DNA of 64,000 bases, from positions 79,716,832-79,780,831 of the forward strand of contig CM043960.1 of the NCBI GenBank assembly GCA_014529385.2, written 5' to 3'. The notes beneath the pieces were generated by a model that had not been told where the DNA came from, ran no database searches, and saw only the letters and a list, made by a program, of their open reading frames with translations. The DNA is from Adiantum capillus-veneris (taxonomy: Eukaryota; Streptophyta; Polypodiopsida; Polypodiales; Pteridaceae). Of the stretch, positions 33,835 to 46,019 are shown piece after piece (position 1 is the first letter of the stretch; each line of letters opens with the position of its first letter). The translations under genes and the position numbers were made by a program.

Positions 33835-35560
33835 CACTACTAACTACATGACAACCTCACATTCTCTAGCCATGCCCGATCCTCGCACACCTCGGTCTAG
33901 AGGTGCACAAAGATCAAGACCACAGGGTTTAATAATCTCGTCTTTATTGGTCAATGACTATTATATTAGGGTTTTTGAAGGCTGTGTGCTCAATTGAAGT
34001 CTAATTTCATTATTTGACTCGTTTGTCGAAGTCCATTTACGTTTTTGAAGTACACAAGTAATTTCTGAAGACTTTTTCTTTTTTGAAGTCCGTTTGTGGT
34101 TTTTCCACTATTTGCCACTAACTCTAGCAACCTCACATTCTCTAGCCATGTCCGATCTCCGCATACCTCGCTCTAGAGATGCACGGTGGTCAGGATCACA
34201 AGGTTATAATCTTGTCTTTATTGGTCAACGACTATATATTAGGGTTTTTGAAGTCTGTGTGCGCTATTGAAGTCCGATTGCATTATTTTACCTTATTTAT
34301 CAAAGTTCGTTTGCGTTTTTTAACTACACAAGTCATTTCTGAAGACTTTTACATTTTTTAAGTCCGTTTGCGGTTTTTCTACTATTTGTCGCTAGCTCTA
34401 ACAACCTCATATTCTCTAGCCATGCCCGATATCCGCTCACCACGGTCTAGAGGTGCACGAAGATCAGGAACACAGGGTAATAATCTCGTCTTTATTGGTC
34501 TATGACTATATATTAGGGTTTTTTATGTCAGTGTGCGCTATTGAAGTTCGATTGCATTATTTTACTTTGTTTATCAAAGTTTGTTTACGTTTTTGAAGTA
34601 TACAAGTCAATTTTGAATACTTTTACTTTTTTGAAGTTCGTTTGTGGTTTTTCTACTATGAGCCGCTAACTCTAACAACCTCACATTCTTTAGCCATGCC
34701 CGATCTTTGCACACCTCAGTCTAGAGGTGCACGAATATCAGGACCACACGGTATATGTAGTCGGTTTAAAATTTTTCTACCATTTGTTGCTAGCTCTAAC
34801 AACCTCACATTCTCTAGCCATGTCCGATCTCCGCACATCTCGGTCTAGAGGTGCACGGAGATCAGGACCACAGGGTAATAATCTTGTCTTTATTGGTCAA
34901 TGACTATATATTAGGGTTTTTGAAGTCTGTGTGCATTGTTGAAGTCCCGATTGCGTTATTTTACTTCATTTATCAAAGTCTGTTTGCGTTTTTAAAGTAC
35001 ATAAGTCAATTCTGATAACTTTGCAATTCTAAAGTCCGTTTGCGGTTTTTCTACTATTTGTCGCTAGCTCTAACACCCTCACATTCTCAAGCCATGCTCG
35101 ATCTTCGCACACCTTGGTCTAGAGGTGCACCAAGATTAGGACCACAAGGTAATAATCTTGTCTTTATTGATCAATGACTATATATGTGCGCTATGGAATT
35201 CTTATTGTACTATTTTACTTCGTTTGTTGAAGTCCGTTTGTGTTTTTGAAGTACACAAGTCACTTCTTGAGACTGCTGCATTTCTGTAGTCCGTTTGCAA
35301 TTTTTCTACCATTTTCTGTTAGCTCTAACAACCTCACATTCTCTAGCCATGCCCGATCTCCGCATGCCTCGGTCTAGAGGTGCACGGAGATCAGGACCAC
35401 CGGGTAATAACCTCGTCTTTATTGATCAATGCCTATATATTAGGGTTTGATATAAGTTTGTTGTTGAAGTATTTTTGCATTTTTGTAGTCTACGTGCGCT
35501 ATTGAAGTCCAATTGCGTTAGTTTACTTCGTTTGTCAAGTTCTTTTGTGGCTAACACTAA
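33835..35560. repeat. ~274-bp tandem array, seven ATG-containing units
   Basis: ATGs at 33872, 34148, 34422, 34696, 34820, 35094 and 35349 mark the units; steps are 276, 274, 274, 124, 274 and 255 bp. Each unit has TTTATTGGTCAATGACTATA (a CCAAT-like then TATA-like box), TTGAAGTCCGTTTGCG text, and a 38-bp imperfect hairpin with arms GATCTCCG/CGGAGATC and CACCTC/GAGGTG. In the cleaner units the ATG opens MPDLRTPRSRGARRSGPQG followed by a donor-like AG|GTAATAA. The array lies 5' of the transposase and could be its subterminal transposase-binding region, although the ATGs read away from it. Some units have lost the frame. Confidence 0.85.
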
Positions 35561-36130
35561 GCGGCTAGCCCTAAGCGTGTAGCCTTCAACGGCCTAAATA
35601 CGGAGTAGTCCTTCCTGAGGGGTAAGCCACTAAATATCTAAGCAGCTACTTATAAGCAATAAGCCCTAATAAACCATTTTAATATCGATTAAACCTACGT
35701 GAGTGGCTCGAAGTCGCGAAGTGACTGAATAATGAAACTAGCAGAGCCGCATGTAAGACTAAGCAGGCTCAGCTAAACGATTCAATATGTAAGTAGCTAC
35801 ATGCTCCCCTAACCTTCATCGATCTAACTGCGGATCAGTCCTAAGCAATGAAACCACTTATTACTTAAAAGGTTAGTGTTAAAGGACTAAACTTAATTAA
35901 GCAAATAGCCTAGGATAAGTCACAATTACAAAAATAACGACATGTTTTTTAAATTTCTAAATTTAAAAGATATTTCTAAATTTATTGACACAAACTCAAC
36001 AAAATAGCATAGATGTAAATAAATCTTTCTTCTAATGATAAAATGTAGTTATCTTTCTTAGAACTAATGATGATTTTTAATTAATATTACTTATAAAATA
36101 ACAATTTTTTTCTAAAATTGAAAAATATGT
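35561..36130. other. Spacer rich in CTAAGC-type motifs, no gene
   Basis: Short variants of TAAGC(C/A)/AGCGGCTAGC recur through 35560-35890 (for example GCGGCTAGCCCTAAGCGTG). The rest is AT-rich. It could be subterminal CACTA sequence; no ORF is supported. Confidence 0.4.
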
Positions 36131-36539
36131 GTGTGTGTCGTATATAGTATGTTTATATTGTTTAGTGTGCATTTTTGTTTACTTGCATGCATGTTTACTT
36201 GCATGCATGTTTATATGAATGTGTGTGTGTATGTGTGTATGCGTGTATGCATCAAAAAGAATGTTAGAGCACTCACATGTGGCCTATTTGAGCAAGAAAG
36301 AGTTGAAAAAATGTCCTCAAATCTGCAAAAATGCGTACACACATGCTATGTTACACACGCATACACTAAAGTGTACAAATCTATAAGGAAACTTGAAAAT
36401 AAGCTCACCTTGTTGATGGGGAGTAGCCCACGAGTGAAAATCTCACCTTTGGCAAGTAGTGAGGGAGCAGATCTTCAGCAAGTGAGGAGGAGGAGGGCAA
36501 GAGAGGAAGAGAAGAAAGGAGGCAAATGCATAGGAAAGA

Positions 36540-36720
36540 CCCACGGTTCTATTTTTTGCAAGGTCCGTCGGTACAGGTGCCCGTATGTGCGTCGGTACAG
36601 GTGTCTTTATGCACGCCAGTCTGGTCATTGATATATGCACCGATATGAGCGCCAAAAAGTAAAAAATTAAATTTTCTTTAAACTTGATCTCCCTCCAGCT
36701 TTACCTACACATATACCGAC
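36540..36720. other. CACTA-like subterminal repeats
   Basis: CGTCGGTACAGGTG occurs twice (about 36566 and 36590) with an inverted partner ATACCGACGCC near 36714. Such short direct and inverted motifs are typical of CACTA subterminal regions. The open frame across 36131-36631 is mostly microsatellite-like at its start and is not called. Confidence 0.4.
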
Positions 36721-37074
36721 GCCCGCCATTGACGCCAATAATTTGACATCGTAATTTAAGCGAGCTCTTGTAGTTCTTATTAACCTTATCTTCTCCTTCT
36801 TTTTTCTTATGACAATTTTCCTGAGAGGAAAAAGCTAACTTCTCATGCATTAGTTATACCCATGTCCCCATGTTGTAAAGTGACAACATCTCGTGAAGAG
36901 TAAAATTTAGTGCTTTGATTTAGCCCAAATTGATCCAAATTATCCTTGATTTTTTATATATTTTTTATTTTAGTCGATGGCTTAGATGTGTTGATCATGA
37001 GTAAGGGCTAGAAGGAGGCCCTTACAAACTCTCCAACAAAAAGAAAGAGATTTCTTCAGCTTACAACAATAAAG

Positions 37075-37620
37075 GATCACTTATGACTTCTTGAAAGCAC
37101 TCATAAATATTCGAAAGCAAGCACTTGAGAGCACTTAGAAGAATTTATAAGCACTTTGAAGCACTTGACAGATGTGGAAATCACTCAGAAGCATTCTGAA
37201 ATACGAGTGCTTTGAAGCACTCAGAAGCATCACTTGGAGGCACTCAAAAGCACTTATAAAGCTCTTAGAGACAGATGTAAACACTTATAAACCTCTCAAG
37301 AACCATAAAGCACTTACAAGCCTAGAGAGACATATGTAAACACCTACAAACATCTCTCAAGCACCATAGAGAAAGGGAAAGCACTTGAATGCATGAACAA
37401 GCATTAAAAAGCTCTATCAAAAACCATAAAGATTGGTAAAGTACTGTTATTCTTTAACAAGAATCTGGGTCCGCTTGGAAGCAGTTGGAATCACTCAAAG
37501 ACTCAGAAGCACTTGAAAGTACAACAAACTATAATGGACTAGCATACACATGAAAGTAGTTAAGCAATTGAAAGCACCTTCAAGGTTGATAAAGCATTTG
37601 GAAGGAATAACAAGCACAGA
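37075..37620. repeat. Low-complexity array of AGCACTT-type words
   Basis: Variants of AAGCACTTGAAA/GCACTCAGAAGC recur about every 10-20 bp for more than 500 bp. No open frame on either strand. Confidence 0.75.
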
Positions 37621-37879
37621 ATAAACAGTTATGACACACTCTCACATGTTTGGGGTGATAATCTTGAGGCAAATCGAGTAGATGCAGTGGATGCAATACA
37701 TGCTCACTCTTGCCTATTCTCTTACAAACAACATCTTTCTTATTTGGGGAGATACGGGTTTCCACTGTCAAAACTAAAACACAATTTCCCTAACTTTGAT
37801 CATTATGATGGTTTCTCTATGCACTTGACGGTGGCAAGCGTTAAGGGAAGTGATCTTCCTCCGCATCATGATGAAGCCA

Positions 37880-38330
37880 AAAATTTGCATCAATGACATT
37901 TCTTTTGTGTAGTCCTAAAGCCTTGGCAACATCTCCACTGTTCATTTGATCACCACCACCCACTCCATTTATGCATGCCATGATAGTAGCCAGTTTCAAA
38001 TACGACTCATTATCACCTCTAATAATGTATGATGAATGTTAGAGAAAATGACTTTCTCAATTGTCTTTGATGTGTGTTGTAAAACTGAGAACGTTGGATG
38101 GAGGAGTTGTTGTAGAATCCTCATTGGAAAAGCCCATTTCTTTTTTTATGCTAGCACTTAGCAATTTGATTGCATATTTTCTTTCCCTCTCGCTCATCAA
38201 TGTCATCATCCTCACGTGTTTTTTTCATCCTCTTCTCAATGCTTCTTTTGTTCCCTCTTCTTTGCAACCTAGTAGTTTTGTAGACCGGGGAGAAGATACC
38301 CTAGGATGTGTTGTGTAATAGACACTGGAG
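37880..38330 (-). other. Degenerate coding trace, unrecognised
   Basis: The minus strand shows short protein-like blocks: STKLLGCKEEGTKEALRRG, MSERERKYAIKLLSASIKKE and STTTPPSNVLSF (38280-38075), then ACINGVGGGDQMNSGDVAK and NFWLHHDAEEDHFP (37980-37850). Stops separate them. The charged helix resembles tails of plant transposon-associated DNA-binding proteins, but this is only a resemblance. Confidence 0.25.
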
Positions 38331-38591
38331 GAAGATGAGTGTATGTACTGCCATTATGAACACTATGAGGTTCCATGTGTAACAAGTTATGATGTTGATG
38401 ATGTAGTAAAGAAGACAATAAAAACACAGCCATAGTACTCATGGAGAGAGAGAGCATAGAAGGTGTTGAGATGCTATGGGAGAAGATGAAACAGTCATGG
38501 TTGAATGGGCTTCATCATAAAAAACATCCTTCCATGCCTAAGGTATGAAGACAAGCATGGAGCTGTGAAATTCAAAAGTAGAGGCTACTGG

Positions 38592-38593
<2 letters not shown>

Positions 38594-38658
<65 letters not shown>
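38594..38658. repeat. (AG)n microsatellite
   Basis: An uninterrupted run of 65 bp. Confidence 0.98.
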
Positions 38659-38661
<3 letters not shown>

Positions 38662-38890
38662 TGATGATAGCTGAGGCATGTACCAGGAGTGGAGCAAAAT
38701 GCAATAAGAATTTTCAATTGGAGCTAATGAAAGGAGATTGAGCCATTTTCTTATATTTGAATGTAAAAACTCTTTTGATAGCCCGCCTTATTCCCCTCTC
38801 TCTCTCCTCCCAAAAGAGGTGTTCAAGAAACTCCTTTTTGGTACCACCTATAAATGTCATCACCCTTTAGCATTTTCTTCTTTTTAAAGT

Positions 38891-38892
<2 letters not shown>

Positions 38893-38942
<50 letters not shown>
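38893..38942. repeat. (CT)n microsatellite
   Basis: An uninterrupted run of about 50 bp, 235 bp after an AG run of opposite sense; the two could pair. Confidence 0.98.
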
Positions 38943-38945
<3 letters not shown>

Positions 38946-39110
38946 GTTTCATCCATCCCTCTCACATCAAGTTAATATTGTTGCAAATCTATGTGCTTCC
39001 TCATTGTTGCATGCTATAGACACACGCATCATTTTTGTTGTTATTGAGGGAATATTTGAATTAGGAATACCTTTTAATTTTTTTAAGCCATTAGTAATAT
39101 CTTCTATTTT

Positions 39111-39340
39111 TTTATGAAAAAGAATTTCAAGAGAAATTCAAATCAATGCAAGTACAATCCACGACTTAAGAGATAGTTTGTTTCATAGTTCATAAGCAAA
39201 TGTAGGTAAAGAGAAAATCTCTTTTAATTTTTTATGAAAAAGAATTTCAAGAGTAATTCCAATCAATGCATGTACAATCCACGACTTAAGAGATAGTTTG
39301 TTTCATAGTTCATAAGAAAATGTAGGTAAAGAAAAAATCA
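39111..39340. repeat. 120-bp tandem duplication
   Basis: TTTATGAAAAAGAATTTCAA begins at 39111 and again at 39231; the second copy matches nearly to its end, with a handful of substitutions. AT-rich, non-coding. Confidence 0.9.
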
Positions 39341-40080
39341 ATTTTCTCTAAAATTGTCCAATGGTAGTCTCCTTGCTTCAAACGGCTTCTTCCCCTTAGA
39401 CATGTCTACTAAGAAAATAATTTAAAAGAAAGTAAAGAAGGCTACTATTATCACAGTAGTATATTAAATTGGTAGATTGTAGTATAAGCAGATGTGGTGA
39501 GAGATGGTTCATGATCTTAAGAAAAAGAAGGAAATAAATAGCAAATATTACATATAGGATCCGACTCATCAAATAAATTTCAAATGTGCTACTTAGATGT
39601 ACATGATTGAAATTCATCAAGACATTACATACCTTGAGATTTTTTGATGATATAATTAGTGGGGAATCCCAAAATCCAAGCAAATAAAATCGAGCAAGGG
39701 GGAAACCGAGCAAAACTTATCATTTTTTTGACACAAAATTGAGCAAACCATAAACTTTGCAAAACTTACAATGTTTTTTTATATCCTTGTGCAATAAACT
39801 AGTTGTATATATCTTGGACTTTTATTGATTAGAGACACTCCCTACATAGTTTCTTTACATATAAAAATAATTTTTAAGTTGTTCTATCACTAACACATGC
39901 CAAAAACCTTCCATCAACATTGAAATTAAGCAAAAAGGTGTATCGCATCTACAAATCAAAATGGAGAGCGCAACAACTAAAATACTGCCACACAAGAATA
40001 TTTGAGGCAAAAGTTAATACCGATAAGCACATATCACCCAAAAAACTACTTCTCAAAACCATTGCAAGGTCCACAAGCCT
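39341..40080. other. AT-rich spacer, nothing recognised
   Basis: No motif or repeat was recognised between the 120-bp duplication and the transposase relic. Confidence 0.5.
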
Positions 40081-43000
40081 TTAAGGCTGCATCAGCACCC
40101 ATGAACCTCCAAGTGCTTGGACTAACTCCAATTTCATTAGAGCAGCCTGATGCATGAACTCATGAGCATGAGGGTCAAGGCCAAGTACTTGCAGAAATAT
40201 GAAGTAAATGTGCTTACATGGCATATACACAAGGCGCTTGCTTTCTCGGTTTTGAAAATCCTCGCAAGTACATCTAGGAAAATCTGACATTGTCACAGAG
40301 TATGTCACTCCCTTTGCACTTGACCCCACAGTCTTAACATAGAAAACATGTGTTCCATTGAAAACCACAATGACCTCTCGCATCAACTCTGCTGCCATGG
40401 TTCTACCCACTTCAATCTTGCCATGAAACTCCTTTGTTAATCATGATCTCCATTTCACAATCTTTCCATCTCTAAATTTGGGACGGACGCTGCTAGCAAC
40501 TCTTTTTGGTTCAATGGAACTGTTTCATGCATTCTTGTTGCTGATGTCACTCCTGCTTTCAAAAAAAAACCATTGGCTTGCAATTGCGTTACCTCTTGAG
40601 GTTGCAAATTTGTGCCCTTTGCAACCACCCAAACACCGGGAGCTGGACCTGGTGGCCCTTCAACTATGCTGTGAACCTTCCACGTGTGCATGTTATTGGA
40701 GTTACAAAACCAAATGTACCCTTCCACAAGGCCTCCCTGTTGTGAACCAGATGGAGGATATTTTCTGTGACCCCAAAAACAAGGAGCTGGCACCCCTATT
40801 TTGGCATCCATTGAACAATCATTAATGAACCGCCCACATCGATCTCCATCTTTTGACACCACACCAAAACAAGTCATCTTTCATCCAGGTTCTGTTCTCC
40901 TTATTGCCCAAACTGAATTTTCTATATTTACTTCGGGATATGGGACATCCCTTGGAGTTTTTTTTTGTGTTGAAGCCCACCAATTGAAGTTGTCATTGTA
41001 ACATACTCTGGCCTGTGGCTATCCTCCTCCAAGACAATATTCGCATCAGCAAAAATTGGCCTCTTTTTTCTAATATTCTTTTCTTGGAGTATATTTCTAT
41101 TCATTTCAGGACTATTGACACCCATTTCATGCATTGAAGAATGTGTGAGGTCAACTATTTTCTTTCTTGTTGCCACTGAAGCAGATGAAGGTTGGTTCAT
41201 GAAGCGATCTGCCAAATCTTTAATGCCGGGACCGGTGGATCTCCCAACACCTTTTAAATAGGCATTATATTTCACACTTTGAAGCACGGCTAAAGCCATA
41301 TCTGCACATGCTGCCTCATACAAACTTATGTGATCCTTATAACCAACAGAGGCACGCATACTAGCATGTTTTGACTCAAACAAGTTTGTGTTAGGGACAA
41401 ATATTCCTGCAGCATCTTGTGATACAAATCTTTCCCCCCAATGAGGCACTCATACATCCCACCAAGCCAGCCATGTCTCCAATGAAGCAATATCCCCTTC
41501 AATGGCCATTCCTGTTTTCCAAAATCTTCTAAGCTCTCCCTTACAATGCTCAACCGCATTCTTTGTAGGTGCAGTTCTCCACTTGCGGCACAAAATCTTG
41601 TGCTCCTCTTGAAATGCGGGTCGGATGCACTTGCTAGTATGTCGAACCATACTTTGCTCCCAATGAAACAAAAATGATCTCTCTTTGTTTGGAATAGACC
41701 TCTTTGCTCCTCCAAAATAAACAGTACGCACAGCAATCCAATTGGCACTGGCTTCATCTGCCATAAATCTGTTGAACTGTGGCTTATCAAAATCCTGTTC
41801 CTTAACCACATTGTTCAGCATCTTCCAAAATTCAATCTGAGCATATTTATTTTCCACGCTAAACTCGGCAGTTGGCAATGGTGAGTAGCTCTCGCACGTA
41901 AGGGTCATAGACATGCGCTGACATAGTCGGCCATCCTTGTACACGGTGAACATGATCAAAGTGCACCCACATTTGCTCTAAATTACCTCCAAGGAGCATC
42001 CGATTCACCAAATCAACTCCACTGCATGGTCCCTTAATTGACATTTTAAATACATGAGGTGTACCTTTTCACCCAATTGGCCTGGGAAAAGGATACTATG
42101 GATGAAAGGATATCTGCACTTGATGTTCAAGTCAAGCACTACCTCAAGACCCTTTGAAGTGATATTCTTTGATCTTTTTGCAGACTCCAAGCTTCATTTC
42201 ACTCTCCTTTTATTTGAAAGGGGAGTCACACTGTTAAGAAATTCAGAAAATTCCAAATCTTCAATCATAGCAGTTGCTGTTGAACCTGCTCCAATAAGCT
42301 TTTCCATGATAAGATCATGGGTGGTGGCCCGTTCCAATTGTTTTGCAGTCACCAAAGGATCTTGACTCGCACGATCAAGCAACATTTCATCAATGTGACT
42401 TTCAACCATCGGACTCCTCCTTTCTAAACATGGATGATTATGTTCTCCAAGATGCAAAGCACACCTAGTACAATTATGCTTATCTCTAGGCAAACAATAG
42501 TAAATAACTGCAAGACATGTAGAAACACATTCAGGAATTTGTCCACAATGAGTGCATACCAATGTGCCATACTGAGAAGAGATCAATCCTTCAGGACTAG
42601 ATTTAACAAGCCGACCTCGCCATTGAGACTCATTGGACATATTTGAACGCAAATAAAATGGACAATCAATGTTGATGCAACGCAAATGCCTAGAGCATCT
42701 ACAAAATCTAACAACACCATCAAAACTATCACTACTACAAGTAACATACGCTGTCCACATGTGACTATCATGTCTTTGCTCCATACCACTCATACCTAAA
42801 GAATGACCAGCTAGCGGTAATTCAAAAGCACTATACCCATCATAATGAGCTGGGAGCTCATCAGTAGAGACCACTTTCTTGGCTTGATGGAGCGCAATAT
42901 ACAAATTGCTTTGCAATGGCATGCACTTAATCATGTCAATCACACTTGCATTGATCTCTGAGAGAGGTACTTTCTTGTCTTTCTTGTCTTGAGAAACTCT

Positions 43001-43282
43001 GCCAATGCCAGCATCAATCTGATCCTGACTTCTCATATCCACCTTGTAGAACTGGTGCTGCTCATGATCAATCATAAAAGTTTGTTCACCATCTGATGAT
43101 ATAGTAGCTTCTACCTTGACTTGAGGTCCAGATAATTTTAATGGACGAAGACAAAAATTAGCATCACGAAGCTCAAAATGTTCTTGCAAAGAAGCAACTG
43201 TCAACGAATAAATTCTGGTATCAAACATAAGCACTAGCTTCTGTCCACGCCCTGGACCAAAAACTGTAATACATCTCCCCAT
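40081..43282 (-). pseudogene. Mutator-like transposase relic with zinc finger and SWIM motifs
   Basis: The gene reads right to left. It opens MGRCITVFGPGRGQKLVLMF (43282), then a Cys/His region CRCSRHLRCINIDCPFYLRS and HNCTRCALHLGEHNHPC (about 42400-42720) like the GCM/FLYWCH-type fingers of Mutator-like proteins. A catalytic-domain match follows: GWPTMSAHVYDPYVRELLTI (about 41950-41890), NRFMADEASANWIAV and SFLFHWEQSMVRH (41790-41650), resembling the D...FHW..Q pattern of that superfamily. At the end is a SWIM motif CTCEDF...CKHIYFIF (about 40200-40270), which binds zinc. A TGA at 42194 (perhaps once CGA), frame changes near 42040 and 41865, and stops near 41450 and 40440 break it. Terminal inverted repeats were not found. 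Confidence 0.75.
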
Positions 43283-45011
43283 GGGTTAATAGTGTGCAGA
43301 GCAGAAGGTAAGAAATATTAGAAAGCATTGGCATGGTTTTGAATGATACAACGGGTGTAAATAGAATAGACTGATATGCTTAAAATTCTATTCATAACCG
43401 CAAGTCGCCAAGAGGATTGCATGTTCGTGTTCCCAAGAACAACAATCATAGCTTTATAAAATATATTATAATAAAAATAATTCACTTTGAGTTTTAAGAT
43501 TTTCAGTGAATCGTGCATAGTAATGACAAGCGAATTTCACCTAACCTCTTCAATATCCCATGCACAAATCCCAAATACCCTCTCCAACCGAATTTTAGAG
43601 CGTTTGCACACTGCTGAGCTACGGGCATGGTCACGTGAGGCTTAGTTAGAACCAAGCCCCGGCAGTCTCCAACAAGATCTCATAACTTCCACCTTTGACA
43701 GCAGGTAGAGAGATGAAGATCGATGCACAGATGAAAATCTGGTAAGAGTTAGATATGGTCGGCAAAAATAACTGAAAACTAAGCCTGAGATTTTTAAGCT
43801 TGAAAATCAAGGTCCCATGGTATTATGATTGGGAATATTTAATTTGCAAACGCCCAATTTACACTACAGACCGGGATATGTGAGCACTAAGCTAATCTAC
43901 CAGCATTGGGACTATGCCCCAAATAGGTAATATGGTGAGGGATGCAAATAGTTGTACATGTGCCTTTGACAACACAGGTTAGTTTGAGATAGATTCCAAA
44001 GTTCCATGAAACAAGGCCAGATTAGTTGTATGTGTAATCAAAGGAAAGCTCTAGCTGAGGGTCTCCCCCACTCTTGAATCAGGCATACTACAAAGCAGGA
44101 CTCATTTGAGATAATATATGGAACAAAGTACATTGCCTTAGAGGATTAACAAGGTAAAACCAAGGCTATGTCTATTTGTTGCATTTGTCCAAATTTTACA
44201 ATAGTTATTTTAAGCGGACACTTTCCCCAAACAATGCATTGAAAGTGTTACAGAAAGATTTGATTTTTTATATATAATGCAATTTTTCAATTGCTTTCTT
44301 GCATTAAAAAATGTTATTCAGGCCTTGCGTTATTCAGGTCATGCGTTATTTTGTTTTCAATTGGATTCTTGCATTAAAAAATCACACATTTGTTTCCACC
44401 CCTTCCTCAAGCTCCCTGCCTAACAATGCCTCGCTAGTTCAGATTGCTGCCTGACGAGTTCAGTACCACATTTGATGCGTCTTGTGTAAGGCCAATGGCC
44501 GTCCACACCTCTCGAAGCCACCTCTCTAGAAGAAAAACACACCTGCTCGCACTCTCCTTGTATGCCGGTCACCTAACCTCCTTTTTCTGGTATCTAGTTC
44601 GATTCTCGCTACTGAAATATTTTCCAAAAATGGGTACAACCCATCATTAGGCAAAGATGCGCTGGCTCGTTATTTTATTACTATTTTATCTTAAAGTAGC
44701 CTTTCTCTGTTGTAGACCTGCAAATTTGATGCGCCTTCAAACCTCCTGCCGCTAACCTCCTGCCCATGGTCTCATGCGCTAACCTCAGCTTATCTCTTGC
44801 GCTAGCCTCAGATACCTCATGCGCTTATCTCTTGCTCTCAGGTTACTTACTCATACGCCCTCTGAGGCCATATACTCCATGCAATCCTTCTCTGTAGCAA
44901 GCAATCTTGCCTTCAACCTTCAAGCTTAAGAGTCTTCAACCTTCAATCTCTACAGCATATACGCCTTAAGCACTACAAATCGTCAAGCTCGGAGTTCGCA
45001 TAGAAATCGTC
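43283..45011. other. No supported gene
   Basis: A small repeat of GCATTAAAAAAT with CAGG(T/C)C(T/A)TGCGTTATT lies near 44300-44380. Text from 44400 becomes more GC-rich and could be promoter or 5' UTR of the exon at 45012. Confidence 0.45.
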
Positions 45012-45055
45012 ATGGGGAGAAGGGAGTCTTCCTCGACCCGAAAGCCTCCTGCCAG
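45012..45055 (+). CDS. Possible first exon of a spliced gene
   Basis: An ATG at 45012 encodes MGRRESSSTRKPPA and runs into CCAG|GTACCT, a good donor. The short, basic, Ser-rich start is typical of plant first exons, including those of transposon genes. Linked tentatively to the open segment at 46020-46508. No transcript support is available. Confidence 0.35.
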
Positions 45056-45076
45056 GTACCTTTGTAAACTACCTAT

Positions 45077-45951
45077 AGCCATCCACGCCGGCGTGGATGG
45101 CTACAGCTAGTTTTTTTTCCAATGTTTAAGATGAAGTTTTGTAAGGTTTTGTAAGGCTACTAATTTAATTTAAATTATTGACAGTTTTAAAGAATACAGA
45201 AACCTGTCGTAAAGCTTTCTACACATTACAGGAGGCTAAACTAAAGTACAGGAGAGATGCATTCTTAGCCTAATCTCTTGGATAAACAAAACTACTACAT
45301 ACCCTATATTGCTTTTGTGATTGATGGTGTCTCATAGCTTCTGTTAGAACTGCCTGTAGCCATCCACGCCGGCGTTGGTGGCTAGATGAATTTTTGAATG
45401 TGTGAATTTAGCTATAGATACGCTCTCTCTTGATATTTGCAGAGTTGCATAGCTTCCCTAAGAACTGTCTATAGCCATCTACGCCGACGTGGATGGCTAG
45501 AAAGAGTTTCTTGGGACAATTTTTTTCAAAGTTATATAGCTTCTGTTAGAACTGGCTGTAGCCATCCACGCTGGCATGGATGTCTAGAAGGAATTTTTGA
45601 ATGTGTGAATTTAGCTATAGATAAGCTCTCTCTTGAGATTTGCAGAGTTGCATAGCTTCTCTAAGAACGGTCTGTAGCCATCCACATCAGCGTGGATGGC
45701 TAGAAAGAGTTTCTTGGGAAAAATGTTTTTTGCAGTGATTCATTCTCAGTAAGCTCCCTCAAGATATCCACGCCGACATGGATGGCTAGAAGGAATTTCT
45801 CAAGATAAAATTTTATAATTGGGCATGCTTTTTTTAAATCTGTTAGTCTTGTGATCCACGCCGACTTGGATGTTTTGGTGGATGATCAATAAATAAAGTT
45901 TTTGATTTTTTAATTGCCTCTAGGCATCCACGTCGGCATGGAGTCCTAGAG
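45077..45951. repeat. Array of eight near-palindromic hairpins (AGCCATCCACGCC core)
   Basis: Copy 1 (45077-45102) is a perfect 26-bp palindrome with half-site AGCCATCCACGCC. Further copies: 45358-45383, 45473-45498, 45560-45585, 45676-45701, about 45766-45786, 45854-45872 and about 45918-45951. Copies 2-5 share longer flanks (GTTGCATAGCTTCTCTAAGA before, TAGAAAGAGTTTCTTGGG after). Copy 8 has a different outer stem (TGCCTCTAGG / CCTAGAGGCA) that still pairs. The array occupies the would-be intron between 45055 and 46020. Confidence 0.9.
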
Positions 45952-46019
45952 GCAATTTCAGTGAAGTAAATAAATTGTTTTTTGTTATGTTTTGCAAGTC
46001 CTTCAATTCGTGGATGAGG

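Noticed and set aside
33834-33850. CACTACTAACTACATG beside the TNP2 relic as an element terminus.
   Set aside because: It sits between the transposase and its repeat array, so it would exclude the array; no partner end was seen.
36466-36475. AGTAGTG as the right terminus of CACTA element 1.
   Set aside because: Only a few bases match and the subterminal-like repeats lie outside it (36540-36720), not inside.
36131-36631. A 166-codon plus-strand open frame.
   Set aside because: The first third translates TGTG/CATGCATG-rich low-complexity DNA and the rest has no motif; the end overlaps CACTA-like subterminal repeats.
39111-39340. The 120-bp tandem duplication as a mobile element.
   Set aside because: No terminal repeats or flanking duplications; a simple tandem duplication is enough.
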